Counted from the stretch's first letter, positions 34,820-44,154 are shown. The stretch: 59,355 nucleotides of DNA from an uncultured Porphyromonadaceae bacterium (GCA_947175295.1 CAMWMK010000009.1:1-59355); one strand, 5' to 3'. Translations and numbers: made by a program. The notes: generated by a model not told the origin, from the letters alone.

Positions 34820-36388
34820 TTAATCTTGAGTGATTATACTCCATCCGTCTATATTGTTTCGCTCTGTAGAATAGTTGGCCGCTATACGAATTACAGTCTT
34901 GCCTGAATGCCTGTATGGCCTTGCATAGCCTCTGTCTTCTATCTGATTCATCGCCATTTCTATACAGCCGTCTGTCTTCAGTTCGAATATATAGATATAT
35001 CGACGTGTGCGTAGCATCACGTCCATACGTGCCATACATGTTTGCTCTTCCGCTCGCGGCAGGAAACCGAGGGCTTTGAAGATAATGTAGATATTATTCT
35101 TGAAATAACACTCCCTCTTCGCCATTTCGGTATTACCGTAAGGATTTCCTTCAAGAAATGTCTGAAGCAACTCCATGAACTTATTGGCGTCTCCATCGAT
35201 TGTCGCATTTCGCATATCTGTGAGTAGATCCTCACACATGGAATCAGTGTATCCGGAATAAATTGGTAGCAATGCTTTGGAAAAGCCCTCCGCCACTTCC
35301 TTATTGGGTAGACCAAGGGTATAAAGCTTTTTTTCATAGTCGTATCCCTTTATTGAAAGATAGCCACCCTCGAACAGCAGTGCCACCGGATTATTGAGAT
35401 AAGACTCCTTGACGCTAAGACCACTTTCCATAGTTTCGATATGATCAAGATCCGGAAGTACAAATCCATCCGTTTTCATCATCCTGATAAGGTATGATGG
35501 CGTTCCTGTTTTAAACCAATAATCTGAAATTCTCCTGTATTTTAGGCAACTGAGAAGACTGAACGGATTATAGATATCCGGACTTTCCTGACAGAAGTGA
35601 TAACCGTCGTAATTTTCCTTGAGCAAACCGAAAACCTCATCCTCCGTCACCCTCTCCTTCGTAGCAAACAAACTTATGGCATCCGGAAGGATATCTTTCA
35701 GTTCCTCCTCCGTAATGCCACATATCCCCGCATATTCGTCTTCCAATGAAATATCCGTGAAATGGTTGGCTCCACTGAACAGGCTTGTCTGGCTGAAACG
35801 TGACACTCCGGTAACAAAAGCGAAATGAATATATCGGTCCGCAGACTTAAGCACAGAGAATACACCTTTAAGGGTCTGTCGGTAATAGGCATTAAGTGTC
35901 GGACGATCAAATGTAGACAGCAGCGGATCATCATATTCATCCACGAGGATCACCACTGTCTGACCTGTTTTACGATATGCGTTTATTATCAGGTTTTCAA
36001 ATCTTTGAGGAAGATCCTTGATACCGGGCATACAGCCATAAATCTCCTCATAACGCATAAAGATACTTGAAAGCAGATCATCTATGGATTCCTCAGATTT
36101 AGGATTGAATGAATTAAGCGAAAGCATGAATACCGGATGTGGAGTCCAATCTGTATCACCGGAGTCAATAGCGAGTCCTTTGAAAAGATGCCTCTCTCCC
36201 TCAAAATAAGATTGCATGGTACTCAACAAAAGACTTTTTCCAAACCGTCGAGGACGGCTTAGAAAGTAATACAACGGATCCTCTGCCAGAGTCTTAATGT
36301 AACCTGTTTTGTCAATATAGAGATAACCCCTCGTCCTTAGCTTGGAGAAGTCCTGTATTCCTATTGGATATTTCAATGTTTTTTCCAT
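34820..36388 (-). CDS. AAA-ATPase-like/DUF1703 protein with PD-(D/E)XK nuclease fold
   Basis: 522 residues, full length for the family. The AAA-ATPase_like opening PIGIQDFSKLRTRGYLYIDKTGYIKTL is followed by Walker A RPRRFGKSLLLS at 45-56, Walker B VVILVDEYDDPLL and sensor FAFVTGVSRFSQTSLFSGANHFTDISL. The C-terminal DUF1703 half has the nuclease signature MDVMLRTRRYIYIFELKTDG (D ... E-x-K). Such proteins are abundant and multicopy in gut Bacteroidetes; their role is unsettled, with mobile-element, stress and defence functions all suggested. It is convergent with the SARP regulator gene and divergent from hicAB, separated from it by a large inverted repeat. Confidence 0.85.
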   Translation of the reverse strand: MEKTLKYPIGIQDFSKLRTRGYLYIDKTGYIKTLAEDPLYYFLSRPRRFGKSLLLSTMQSYFEGERHLFKGLAIDSGDTDWTPHPVFMLSLNSFNPKSEESIDDLLSSIFMRYEEIYGCMPGIKDLPQRFENLIINAYRKTGQTVVILVDEYDDPLLSTFDRPTLNAYYRQTLKGVFSVLKSADRYIHFAFVTGVSRFSQTSLFSGANHFTDISLEDEYAGICGITEEELKDILPDAISLFATKERVTEDEVFGLLKENYDGYHFCQESPDIYNPFSLLSCLKYRRISDYWFKTGTPSYLIRMMKTDGFVLPDLDHIETMESGLSVKESYLNNPVALLFEGGYLSIKGYDYEKKLYTLGLPNKEVAEGFSKALLPIYSGYTDSMCEDLLTDMRNATIDGDANKFMELLQTFLEGNPYGNTEMAKRECYFKNNIYIIFKALGFLPRAEEQTCMARMDVMLRTRRYIYIFELKTDGCIEMAMNQIEDRGYARPYRHSGKTVIRIAANYSTERNNIDGWSIITQD

Positions 36389-36410
36389 GTTTCCATCTGT
36401 ATTTTCAATA

Positions 36411-36607
36411 TAAGTAGCAGTTCAAATTAAAACGATACAATAAATGCCATGTCATGAATAGGATCTCGCATATCATCCGCTTGCCGATTCCGGCCGCTTT
36501 GGCCTTGAAGCTCATTCACGATGCCCGCATCGCTCATTCGCTCCGCGGCCAAATCGCCTCGGAATCGTCAGAGCGGATGATATGCGTTTAATTTGAACAG
36601 CTACTTA
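36411..36607. repeat. 197-bp nested imperfect inverted repeat (MITE- or REPIN-like)
   Basis: The outer arms TAAGTAGCAGTTCAAATTAA (36411-36430) and its near-complement ending GCTACTTA (36607) pair. After a 36-nt one-sided insertion, CGCATATCATCCGCT pairs with AGCGGATGATATGCG, then CGATTCCG with CGGAATCG and TTTGGCC with GGCCAAA. The centre is the perfect CGATGCCCGCATCG. It fills the gap between two divergent genes. No coding was found in it. Confidence 0.85.
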
Positions 36608-36764
36608 CATTATAAACGCTTTTCATCATCAAAGTTAATAAAAAATCTTCTTTCAGCCAATTATTCGACGTCTAATTGATGTTATATAGAATCAATATCC
36701 GAATCCAAACTTCCATTCCGACCTAAATTTCAGGATAAAAAAATTCATTATTTTTCGCCAAAAA

Positions 36765-36796
36765 TTTGCACTGCAACTAAATTTTAGTTACATTTG
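36765..36796 (+). promoter_or_regulatory. hicAB promoter with operator in the spacer
   Basis: TTTG 36765-36768, a 20-bp spacer and TACATTTG 36789-36796 form a perfect Bacteroidetes promoter. The palindrome AACTAAATTTTAGTT (36775-36789) fills the spacer, the expected place for HicB or HicAB autorepression. A related half-degenerate palindrome CCTAAATTTCAGG lies at 36722-36734. Confidence 0.78.
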
Positions 36797-36804
36797 CATA
36801 AAAA

Positions 36805-37059
36805 ATGGGAACAAAAGATAAACTCATACAACGGTTCTTATCCATGCCTACTGATTTCACTTAGGATGAAATGCACCGCCTTTTAGTGCTATTGGGATAT
36901 TCTCCAGGCAATAAGGGAAAGACCTCCGGTTCTCGGGTGATATTTAAAGGCCCTGGAAAAAGACCGATCATGTTGCATAAGCCTCATCCTGGGAATATTA
37001 TCAAAAGTTATGTATTGAAACAGGTATATGAATATCTTAAAAATGATAAAATGTTATGA
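36805..37059 (+). pseudogene. hicA: hicA mRNA interferase toxin with an in-frame TAG
   Basis: From ATG 36805 the frame reads MGTKDKLIQRFLSMPTDFT, then TAG at 36862-36864, then DEMHRLLVLLGYSPGNKGKTSGSRVIFKGPGKRPIMLHKPHPGN and a helix to the TGA at 37057. The second part has the HicA RNA-binding core: GKTSGSRVxF and the catalytic-His motif LHKPHPGN. Without the TAG this would be a normal 84-residue HicA. The stop is in the position where relatives have an aromatic residue (TAT, TAC or TGG, each one base from TAG). Restart at ATG 36871 would give 62 residues lacking the first helix. It overlaps hicB by ATGA. The toxin is probably inactive unless the TAG is suppressed. Confidence 0.82.
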
Positions 37060-37394
37060 ATACACTGAAATATAAGGGATTTTTAGGATCAGTCGCCTTT
37101 AGTGAGGCGGATAATGTCTTTTTCGGCAAGATTGAAGGAATCGATGGTCTTGTCAATTTCGAGGGGGAGAGTGTCGCTGAACTTACCGATGCCTTCCATT
37201 CTGCAGTCGATGATTATCTGGAATACTGTAAGGAGGAAGGAATAGAACCTCATAAGAGTTATTCAGGTTCTTTCAATGTAAGACTTACGCCCGATCTGCA
37301 CAGCCGAATAGCCTACCTTGCCAAACAAACTGGAGTCTCCATCAATTCATTCATTCGCACTGCAGTCGAAAAGCAGATTGCGGCAATGCTCTGA
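37056..37394 (+). CDS. hicB: HicB-family antitoxin
   Basis: 112 residues. The N-terminal partially degraded RNase H-like fold KYKGFLGSVAFSEADNVFFGKIEGIDGLVNFEGESVAELTDAFHSAVDDYLEYCKE is the HicB signature. The C-terminal SFNVRLTPDLHSRIAYLAKQTGVSINSFIRTAVEKQI is a ribbon-helix-helix DNA-binding domain. It neutralises HicA and represses the operon by binding the promoter palindrome. The gene is intact even though its toxin carries a stop codon, as is expected when an antitoxin stays selected or simply has not yet decayed. ATG 37056 overlaps the hicA stop. Confidence 0.92.
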   Translation: MNTLKYKGFLGSVAFSEADNVFFGKIEGIDGLVNFEGESVAELTDAFHSAVDDYLEYCKEEGIEPHKSYSGSFNVRLTPDLHSRIAYLAKQTGVSINSFIRTAVEKQIAAML

Positions 37395-37498
37395 CTGGCT
37401 ATGTCGCAGCCTCACTACCCCAGATTCTCACCGAGAGATAACAAAATTATTGTCCTCCGGGTAAAGACGCAACGATACGTAATTTACATAACACATCT

Positions 37499-38122
37499 AT
37501 GAGAAAGATAGCTTTATTTCTGATGACTCTCGGAGTGATGGCCATGCAGGCGCAGGACATCGCTCTCACTACCCCCGAGACCGGCAAAGGCTGCAACACC
37601 ATGCTGGCATTCAATCAGCGACGCTCCACACGACAATTCAGCACGAAGGAACTGTCGGTACAGGACCTCTCCAACCTGCTATGGGCCACTATGGGCATCA
37701 ACAGGCAGGACAACAAACTGACCGCTCCCTCTTGCCAGAACAAGCAGGAGATACGTCTTTTCGCACTCACACCCAAGGGTGCTTACGAGTATATGCCTGC
37801 GTCCCACACACTACGCCATATAGCCGACGGCGACTTCCGTCCGGCAGTGGCCGGACAGCAGACCTTCGTCAACGACGCTCCCCTCTGCCTCGTGATGGTG
37901 GCCGACATGGATAAGTTCGGAAGCACCGACAGCCGTTCGATGACGATGGCCGCCATTGATGCCGGCATAGTGACCGAAAACGCATGTATCGCGGCAGCCG
38001 GACTCGGATTCGCCACCGTACCGAGGGCCTCGATGGACAGCGCGAAGCTCCAGGAGATACTCGGCCTGACGGAAAACCAGATTCCTCTGATGAATACCCC
38101 CATAGGATATTTCAAGGAATAA
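37499..38122 (+). CDS. Exported nitroreductase family protein
   Basis: 207 residues with a signal peptide MRKIALFLMTLGVMAMQAQD. It has LAFNQRRSTRQFSTKELSVQDLSNLLWATMGINR (flavin-phosphate RRSTRxF motif), AGQQTFVNDAPLCLVMVADM and GIVTENACIAAAGLGFATVPR, all standard nitroreductase blocks. An N-terminal export signal on a flavin-dependent nitroreductase is a recurring Bacteroidetes variant, presumably assembled in the periplasm or tethered there. The small membrane protein gene follows 6 bp downstream in the same unit. The role is unknown; quinone or nitro-compound reduction is the family default. Confidence 0.85.
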   Translation: MRKIALFLMTLGVMAMQAQDIALTTPETGKGCNTMLAFNQRRSTRQFSTKELSVQDLSNLLWATMGINRQDNKLTAPSCQNKQEIRLFALTPKGAYEYMPASHTLRHIADGDFRPAVAGQQTFVNDAPLCLVMVADMDKFGSTDSRSMTMAAIDAGIVTENACIAAAGLGFATVPRASMDSAKLQEILGLTENQIPLMNTPIGYFKE

Positions 38123-38128
38123 AACCTT

Positions 38129-38407
38129 ATGAAGGATTTACTCTGTTCAGTCGGCAGAAAACTCAAGGAATGGCTTGGCAGGTTTTCGTTCAGGACCGGA
38201 ATAATAGTTCTGGCTACGTGCATCCCCTTCTACATCATATCCTTCGCTCAGATGGCTCTTCCTATCTCTACATCAGCCAAGGGAGTCCTATGGGTTATCT
38301 TCTTCGGATTGGCCAAGACAGCCCAATACGGCGGCCTTACGATTCTTGGAGCTGAAGGAATCAGACGGCTCAAGGAGTTGTGGCAAAGAAAAAGCACACC
38401 AATATAG
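38129..38407 (+). CDS. Small two-helix membrane protein
   Basis: 92 residues. A basic amphipathic N-terminus (VGRKLKEWLGRFSFR) precedes two transmembrane helices (about 24-44 and 50-75), and a basic tail RRLKELWQRK follows. It resembles transporter-suffix type small proteins found as separate genes or at the end of transporters, but I do not recognise it firmly. It lies 6 bp after the exported nitroreductase and ends just before a strong terminator, so the two genes form one transcript and may cooperate at the inner membrane. Confidence 0.65.
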   Translation: MKDLLCSVGRKLKEWLGRFSFRTGIIVLATCIPFYIISFAQMALPISTSAKGVLWVIFFGLAKTAQYGGLTILGAEGIRRLKELWQRKSTPI

Positions 38408-38420
38408 AATTCCAATAAAT

Positions 38421-38456
38421 AAAAAAGAAGAGGCCGAGACCGGTCTCTTCTTTTTT
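38421..38456. terminator. Bidirectional rho-independent terminator
   Basis: AAAAAAGAAGAG pairs with CTCTTCTTTTTT across a 12-nt loop that can itself pair (GAGACCGGTCTC). The A-run and T-run on either side make it work for both the plus-strand nitroreductase unit and the minus-strand GH3 unit, which converge here. Confidence 0.92.
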
Positions 38457-38472
38457 ATTGCACTGTCTTATA

Positions 38473-41076
38473 TCATTTGATTGTTACTTTCAGGCTTTTC
38501 AATGCGGCGGCGTCGGATGAGCCGCCATAGAGGATCTCATAGTCGCCTTTGAGCACGTCCAGACGTTCCTTCTTCTTGTCGAAGAACTCGAATGATTCGG
38601 GAGTGAGCGTAAACGCTACATCCACCGTCTCACCTTTCCTGACCGGAACTCTACGGAAAGCACGAAGAGATTTTATCGGGCCGTAAGGATCGGCAAGATT
38701 GCGAATGTAGACCTGCACCACTTCCTCGCCGTCACGGGCGCCCGTATTGGCGACAGGCACCGTCAGCACTATATCCTCACCCTTCTTGAACTTTGACTTC
38801 GACACCTTGGCATCGCCATACTCAAAATCGGTATAGCTAAGGCCATGTCCGAAGGGGAAAAGCGGAGTGCCGTCGTAATAGCGGTAGGTGCGCCCTATCA
38901 TGTCGTAGTCCTCATAGTCGGGCAGCTCGTCGGTAGATGAATAATAAGTCATCGGGAGTCGCCCGGCAGGATTGTATGCGCCCGAGAGCACTTCCGCTAC
39001 CGCCGTGCCACCCGCCTCGCCGGGATAGAAGGCATTGATGATGGCGTCGCAATTCTCTGCCTCCCATGGGATAGCGACAGAACCGCCACCGCAGATTACG
39101 AAGACAAGAGGTGCTCCGTTGGCCTTTAAGGCCTTCATCATGTTGGTCTGCACTGCGGGCAACTCGATCTTCGTCCTGTCACCGCCGCGGAAACCGTCGA
39201 GCTTCACACCCATCTCCTCCCCTTCTATCGAAGGGGAAAGACCTCCTACAAAAACCACAAGGTCAGCATCCGACACTTCCTTAGCTACGGCAGCATAGTC
39301 GATCACTGCCTTATTGCCTATATCCATCTTGAGGGTGCCCGTACCGCGATCCTGATAGAATTCAAGGACTACATCGTAGGATTTTCCATTCTCAACGGGA
39401 ATAGTGTAGGTTTTTTCCTGTTTGCCGCCGTTCTTCCATTCGGAAGCGATCTCTTTGCCGTCGACAAGCAGTCTATAGCCATCGTCGGCCTTGATATAAA
39501 ACGAGATGTCTCCCGTACGGTCAAATGTCAGAGTCCCCTCATATCTTGCCGAAAACATTTCAAGCGGCACTCCGGGGGCAAAAACAGTAGCTCCGTTGGT
39601 CGTAAAATTCAGGGGATCGGAATAAGAGGCTACGGCCAAAGGCTCCCCCTCTAAATCCTTTCCGGCATAATATGTGGCTTTAAGGCCGGGCTGTCCGTCA
39701 TGACTCAGAAGATTGAAGCAGCTGTTCATCACGAGGTCTTCCACCAATCCGCAACCAGGCACATAAACCACTTCCACCTGCGGGAACTCCCTTCTGATGC
39801 CGTCGAATACAGTGACCGTCGATTTCGGAATACCGTTGTAGTTGCCCCACATCATCACCGAATCGTTGGCATTCGGACCTACTACTGCTATCTTGCGGAC
39901 ATTCCGCCCTACGGGCAAGACATCGTTGCGGTTGCTCATCAGCACCATGCTTTTCCTCGCCATATCGAGGGCCTGACGACGATGGGAGTCGCTCGCAATT
40001 GAATCCACAGGAATATTCCACCATGGAGTAAGTTCATTGTCAAACAGGTTGCCGAGCTGGAAACGGGCACGCAGCAGACGGTAGACCGACTTGTCGATGT
40101 CCTCTTCCTTGATCAGGCCAGCATCTATCGCATCCTTCACGTTCCAGAAAGCCATGCCCACGCATTCAAGGTCGTTGCCCGAGAGAATGGCGTCTGAAGC
40201 GGCATGTGCTTCATCTTCGTGCGTACCGTGTCCCTTTGGGAAAGGCCGGTAGAAGTCGCTGATCGCGCCACAGTCGGACACCACCACATCGTCATAGCCC
40301 CACTGGTTACGTAGGATATCCTTAAGGATTATCTTATTGGAGCAGCACGGCTGGCCTTCAAACCGATTATAAGCGCACATCACCTCCTTCACATGACCGT
40401 CGCAGACGAGGGCCTCGAAAGCCGGAAGATACGTCTCCCAAAGGTCTCGCTTGCTGATGTTGGCGGCATCGAAAGAGTGGCGGTTCCATTCCGGACCGCT
40501 GTGCACTGCGAAGTGCTTTGCGCATGCATGGAGTTTGTCATACTTTCCGTTGTCCGTTCCCTGAAGGCCACCGACCACCGCCAGTCCCATGACGGAAGTC
40601 AGATAAGGATCCTCTCCATACGTCTCCTGTCCGCGGCCCCAACGCGGATCGCGGAAGATATTGATGTTGGGGGTCCACACGGTAAGGCCTCGGTACTGGT
40701 TGGAAAGGTTGTTGCGCTGCCCTTCATTATACTTTGCCCTTTGCTCTGTGGAGATCATATCGAATGTCTTCAACAGCTCATCGGGATCGAAAGTGGCCGC
40801 CATTCCTATCGCCTGTGGAAACACCGTCGCCACTCCGGCACGCCCTACCCCATGAAGGCTTTCGTTCCACCAGTTGTAGGCAGGAATTCCAAGCCGCTCC
40901 ACACCTGGGGAATTGTTGTTGAGCTGTGAGATCTTCTCCTCAAGAGTCATTCTCGACAACAGGTCGGCAGCACGCTCATCGGCGGAAAGGGCCGGATTCC
41001 TGTACGGCTCAGCCTGAGCGAAAGCAAGAAGGCTGCATCCTGAGAATAAAATTGCAATTGTCTTTTTTAAATCCAT
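38473..41076 (-). CDS. GH3 beta-glycosidase with PA14 insertion (beta-xylosidase/glucosidase type)
   Basis: 867 residues, signal peptide ending LLAFAQA. The GH3 N-terminal barrel has WWNESLHGVGRAGVATVFPQAIGMAATFD and TPNINIFRDPRWGRGQETYGEDPYLT, and the nucleophile is D268 in VVVSDCGAI. A PA14 domain is inserted in the second domain at about 455-600 (GLKATYYAGKDLEGEPL, ISFYIKADDGYRLLVDGKEI). A C-terminal Fn3-like domain ends the protein. The WWNESLHG motif is typical of plant-cell-wall xylosidase/arabinosidase-like GH3. It is the last gene of a three-gene unit with GH2 and GH95, ends at the terminator, and is probably periplasmic. Confidence 0.9.
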   Translation of the reverse strand: MDLKKTIAILFSGCSLLAFAQAEPYRNPALSADERAADLLSRMTLEEKISQLNNNSPGVERLGIPAYNWWNESLHGVGRAGVATVFPQAIGMAATFDPDELLKTFDMISTEQRAKYNEGQRNNLSNQYRGLTVWTPNINIFRDPRWGRGQETYGEDPYLTSVMGLAVVGGLQGTDNGKYDKLHACAKHFAVHSGPEWNRHSFDAANISKRDLWETYLPAFEALVCDGHVKEVMCAYNRFEGQPCCSNKIILKDILRNQWGYDDVVVSDCGAISDFYRPFPKGHGTHEDEAHAASDAILSGNDLECVGMAFWNVKDAIDAGLIKEEDIDKSVYRLLRARFQLGNLFDNELTPWWNIPVDSIASDSHRRQALDMARKSMVLMSNRNDVLPVGRNVRKIAVVGPNANDSVMMWGNYNGIPKSTVTVFDGIRREFPQVEVVYVPGCGLVEDLVMNSCFNLLSHDGQPGLKATYYAGKDLEGEPLAVASYSDPLNFTTNGATVFAPGVPLEMFSARYEGTLTFDRTGDISFYIKADDGYRLLVDGKEIASEWKNGGKQEKTYTIPVENGKSYDVVLEFYQDRGTGTLKMDIGNKAVIDYAAVAKEVSDADLVVFVGGLSPSIEGEEMGVKLDGFRGGDRTKIELPAVQTNMMKALKANGAPLVFVICGGGSVAIPWEAENCDAIINAFYPGEAGGTAVAEVLSGAYNPAGRLPMTYYSSTDELPDYEDYDMIGRTYRYYDGTPLFPFGHGLSYTDFEYGDAKVSKSKFKKGEDIVLTVPVANTGARDGEEVVQVYIRNLADPYGPIKSLRAFRRVPVRKGETVDVAFTLTPESFEFFDKKKERLDVLKGDYEILYGGSSDAAALKSLKVTIK

Positions 41077-41089
41077 ATCTGATTGTGGT

Positions 41090-44000
41090 TTAAATTGTCT
41101 TAACCGTTACTGTCGTTCCCTTTTGAGTTTCTAATGTGATAACGTCGCCGCTGACCGAGAATCTGTCAGCGCCCTCAACCCGTGCCTTATCAGCTCCAGC
41201 GAATCGTATACGGCATGTGCCTCCGTCGGAGGCATACAGGGTCATGTCGGTGATGAGGCCATCCTTCCAGTCGGCATCGACCACATAGCCTCCACGGGCG
41301 CACATTCCCTTGAAGCTTCCTTCGCTCCACTCCGCAGGAAGGGCCGGAAGCAGCTCAATGGCATCGCCCTGGCTCTGCATGAGCATCTCTGATACTCCGG
41401 AGGTATAGCCAAAATTGCCGTCGATCTGGAACGGCGGATGCGCGTCGAATAGGTTGGCGTAGACACCGCCGGCGGAAGTGCCGGGAGCCGTCAGGTTGAG
41501 GCAGCTGCGCAGTAGCCTGTAGGCGCGGTCGCCGTCCCTAAGCCTTGCCCAGAAATTCAGTTTCCATGCGCGACTCCAGCCTGTGCCTTCATCGCCACGG
41601 GTGTTGAGCGTGGATTTCATGGCTTCGGCATAGCGGTCTTCCGCATCACTGCGTCCCGGCACTATCTGATCGCCGGGATGAAGCCAGAAGAGATGATTTG
41701 TATGGCGGTGGGTGTTGACGAAACGTCCCTGCTCCTCGTCCCAACGGCCTTCGCCCGTGAGATCGGCCTTCACCTCATCCTTCCATTCCATAAACTGTCC
41801 TCCCCTGCCTATCTTTGGCATGGAAAGCCTCCCTTTTGCATCTGCTATCTCCCTAATCTCGCTCTCACCGGAGCGCCCGAGGATGTCGGCTGCTTTCTCC
41901 ACCGCGTCGAATATCTGATATATCATACCTTGCGAGGAAGTGCATCCAAGAGAGAACGCGCCGTGTTCGGGAGAAAGAGAAGGATTGGCCACAAGTGTGC
42001 CGTCGCGCTCATCGGTCCAGAGGTTGTCTACCCAGAAGAGGGCGGCGTTCTTCATTGTGTCGAAGTATTTGGCAAGGAAATCCTTGTCATTGGTAAAGCG
42101 GTAGTATTCCCAGATGTCGTTGCACATCCATATGGCGCCTTCCGGAAACATGCTGTGGGTTCCCTTCTGTGCAGGAGCGGTATTGCCCCATACGTTGACT
42201 TCGTGGTAAGCCGTCCAGCCCCTGACGTCGCCGCCGTCGGGACGGCAGTGATAGTGGCGTGCGGTGATGGAGCCGCGAGGCTCCAGGCTTCTGACAAACT
42301 CCACCATCGGGATATGGCACTCGGCGAGGTTGGTGGGCTGCGCGGGCCAGTAGTTCATCTGCACGTTGATGTTGGTGTGGTAGTCGGCGTTCCAGGCGTT
42401 GGCGAGGCGTTCGCCCCATACGCCCTGAAGGTTGGCCGGCAGCGAACCGGGACGTGAGGATGAGATGAGGAGATAGCGTCCGAACTGATAATATAGCATC
42501 TCAAGATAGCGGCTAAGGGCCGGATCGCATTCTCCGGCGGAATACAGGCGCAGAAGTTCATCGGTAGTGACCGAGGGGATTTCGGCCGATGATGTAAGGC
42601 TGATCTTGTTGCGGTCGTAGAGTGCGTGATAGTCCTTCTGATGACGGTCCCGGAGAGTGGCGTAGTCCATATCTCGGGCCGAGGCGATGCGCCCGGACAC
42701 TACATCGAGTGGCTCAACGTCGGAGATATAGTCAAAAGAATCGTCGAAACACATCTGATAGTTGGTGGCCGCGCTCATGACGAGCACAATCTCGCGGGCA
42801 TCGCTGACCGTCACCGACTCGCCGTCGGATGAGACCTTGCCATCGGTGCTGTGTACGGCTACTGTCTGCGCATATCTCAGTCCGTCGCGCCAGTCGGGAT
42901 TCTCGCGATTCTTATTACTGCTGACGGGAGTAGGCCATCCGGTGAGGGTGACGCTACCGTCTTCAGCGGATATGGAGTAATCGCTGTGCTTGGATTTAAG
43001 TGAGATTCGACGGGTGAATGGACGATCAGAAGTAAGACGCACCACCATGACATTGTCGGGATAGCTCATGAAGTATTCGCGGTTCATCCTGGCGACACCG
43101 CTTGTATAACTTACCCGCTGCACGGCATTGTCAAGGTCGAGTTCACGGTGATAGCCTGCATATTCCGGTTTCCTCTGCTTTTTTTCCACCAGTGAAATCT
43201 CTGACAACTGGGGTTTCTCGCGCTCCCTCATGGTTTCGTTTATGACGAGCTTGAAGTAGCGACATCCCTTCACCGGCTTGGAGAAAGTAAACTCGGAAGC
43301 CTGTCGGCGCTTACCCTCCCAGGCGTCGCCTTCATGACTGTCTACAGGATAATATTTCCTACCGTCTTTCGAAGCGTAGAGGGTCCATGACTTGGGATCG
43401 CGCACCGGGTGGTCGTTGCCGGAGACGAGGATGTAGCCCACGGCCTCAGGAGTGTAGCTGTAGTGCCAGCTTACTTCGACCGGGAAGCTGCGCCCGTCGA
43501 AGTCATTGGCATACCATTTGGTCTGTATGCTGCCGTCGAAAAGGGAGCTCACATCCTGGTCTTTGTTTTTGGAATCGTTGTAGTTTGTCGCGCATCCTGC
43601 CACAGTCAATGCAGGATGCGACGGATCCTCCATTATTATCTCGCTGAGTGTCTGGAACGAACCGAAATGCTCTTTCGTGCCGAGCATACGGTTGACGCAG
43701 AGCTGTTCCTTCCAGGAGTCGTCATACAGTCCGGAATTGTCATAATCCATGGCGTCGTGCCAGTCGCCTGTCTCATAGTAGCGGGAATTGTCGAAGGCAT
43801 TCATGCGGTCTTGCAACTTTCGACGCATCTCCTGAAGGGCCTCGTGGCATTCGGCAGGAGTATGCAGATGTCCGCCGTCATAGTCAGCGTCTTCGCATGG
43901 TCCGCCCGACCATAGGGTCTTTTCGTTGGTCTGTATCACGTCCTTGAAGACGCCGCCGAAGATTATGGCCCCCATATGCCCGTTGCCGATGGGAAGGGCC

Positions 44001-44131
44001 TCGTTTTCCCAGACATCGGCCGGACGGTCGTATACGGCCTTGAGTGGCGGCTGGATGTTTTGCGCCATAGCACCCGTATTGACTGCTGTCAACGCGAGTG
44101 CCATCGGTATAATCGTTCTGATTCTTTTCAT
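41090..44131 (-). CDS. GH95 alpha-L-fucosidase/galactosidase with inserted F5/8C-like module
   Basis: 1013 residues, signal peptide ending GAMAQN. The GH95 opening is RPADVWENEALPIGNGHMGAIIFGGVFKDVIQTNEKTLWSGGP. The catalytic barrel has NLQGVWGERLANAWNADYHTNINVQMNYWPA near 570-600 and the expected acid in NPSLSPEHGAF near 718. An F5/8 type C-like domain interrupts the N-terminal region at about 165-320 (VSSLFDGSIQTKWYAND, YFKLVINETMRER). GH95 inverting enzymes cut alpha-1,2-fucose or alpha-1,2-galactose from xyloglucan, pectin or host glycans. It is 13 bp ahead of GH3 and lies behind a terminator hairpin that separates it from GH2. Confidence 0.88.
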   Translation of the reverse strand: MKRIRTIIPMALALTAVNTGAMAQNIQPPLKAVYDRPADVWENEALPIGNGHMGAIIFGGVFKDVIQTNEKTLWSGGPCEDADYDGGHLHTPAECHEALQEMRRKLQDRMNAFDNSRYYETGDWHDAMDYDNSGLYDDSWKEQLCVNRMLGTKEHFGSFQTLSEIIMEDPSHPALTVAGCATNYNDSKNKDQDVSSLFDGSIQTKWYANDFDGRSFPVEVSWHYSYTPEAVGYILVSGNDHPVRDPKSWTLYASKDGRKYYPVDSHEGDAWEGKRRQASEFTFSKPVKGCRYFKLVINETMREREKPQLSEISLVEKKQRKPEYAGYHRELDLDNAVQRVSYTSGVARMNREYFMSYPDNVMVVRLTSDRPFTRRISLKSKHSDYSISAEDGSVTLTGWPTPVSSNKNRENPDWRDGLRYAQTVAVHSTDGKVSSDGESVTVSDAREIVLVMSAATNYQMCFDDSFDYISDVEPLDVVSGRIASARDMDYATLRDRHQKDYHALYDRNKISLTSSAEIPSVTTDELLRLYSAGECDPALSRYLEMLYYQFGRYLLISSSRPGSLPANLQGVWGERLANAWNADYHTNINVQMNYWPAQPTNLAECHIPMVEFVRSLEPRGSITARHYHCRPDGGDVRGWTAYHEVNVWGNTAPAQKGTHSMFPEGAIWMCNDIWEYYRFTNDKDFLAKYFDTMKNAALFWVDNLWTDERDGTLVANPSLSPEHGAFSLGCTSSQGMIYQIFDAVEKAADILGRSGESEIREIADAKGRLSMPKIGRGGQFMEWKDEVKADLTGEGRWDEEQGRFVNTHRHTNHLFWLHPGDQIVPGRSDAEDRYAEAMKSTLNTRGDEGTGWSRAWKLNFWARLRDGDRAYRLLRSCLNLTAPGTSAGGVYANLFDAHPPFQIDGNFGYTSGVSEMLMQSQGDAIELLPALPAEWSEGSFKGMCARGGYVVDADWKDGLITDMTLYASDGGTCRIRFAGADKARVEGADRFSVSGDVITLETQKGTTVTVKTI

Positions 44132-44154
44132 GACATTATTGATTTTTAAGTAAA

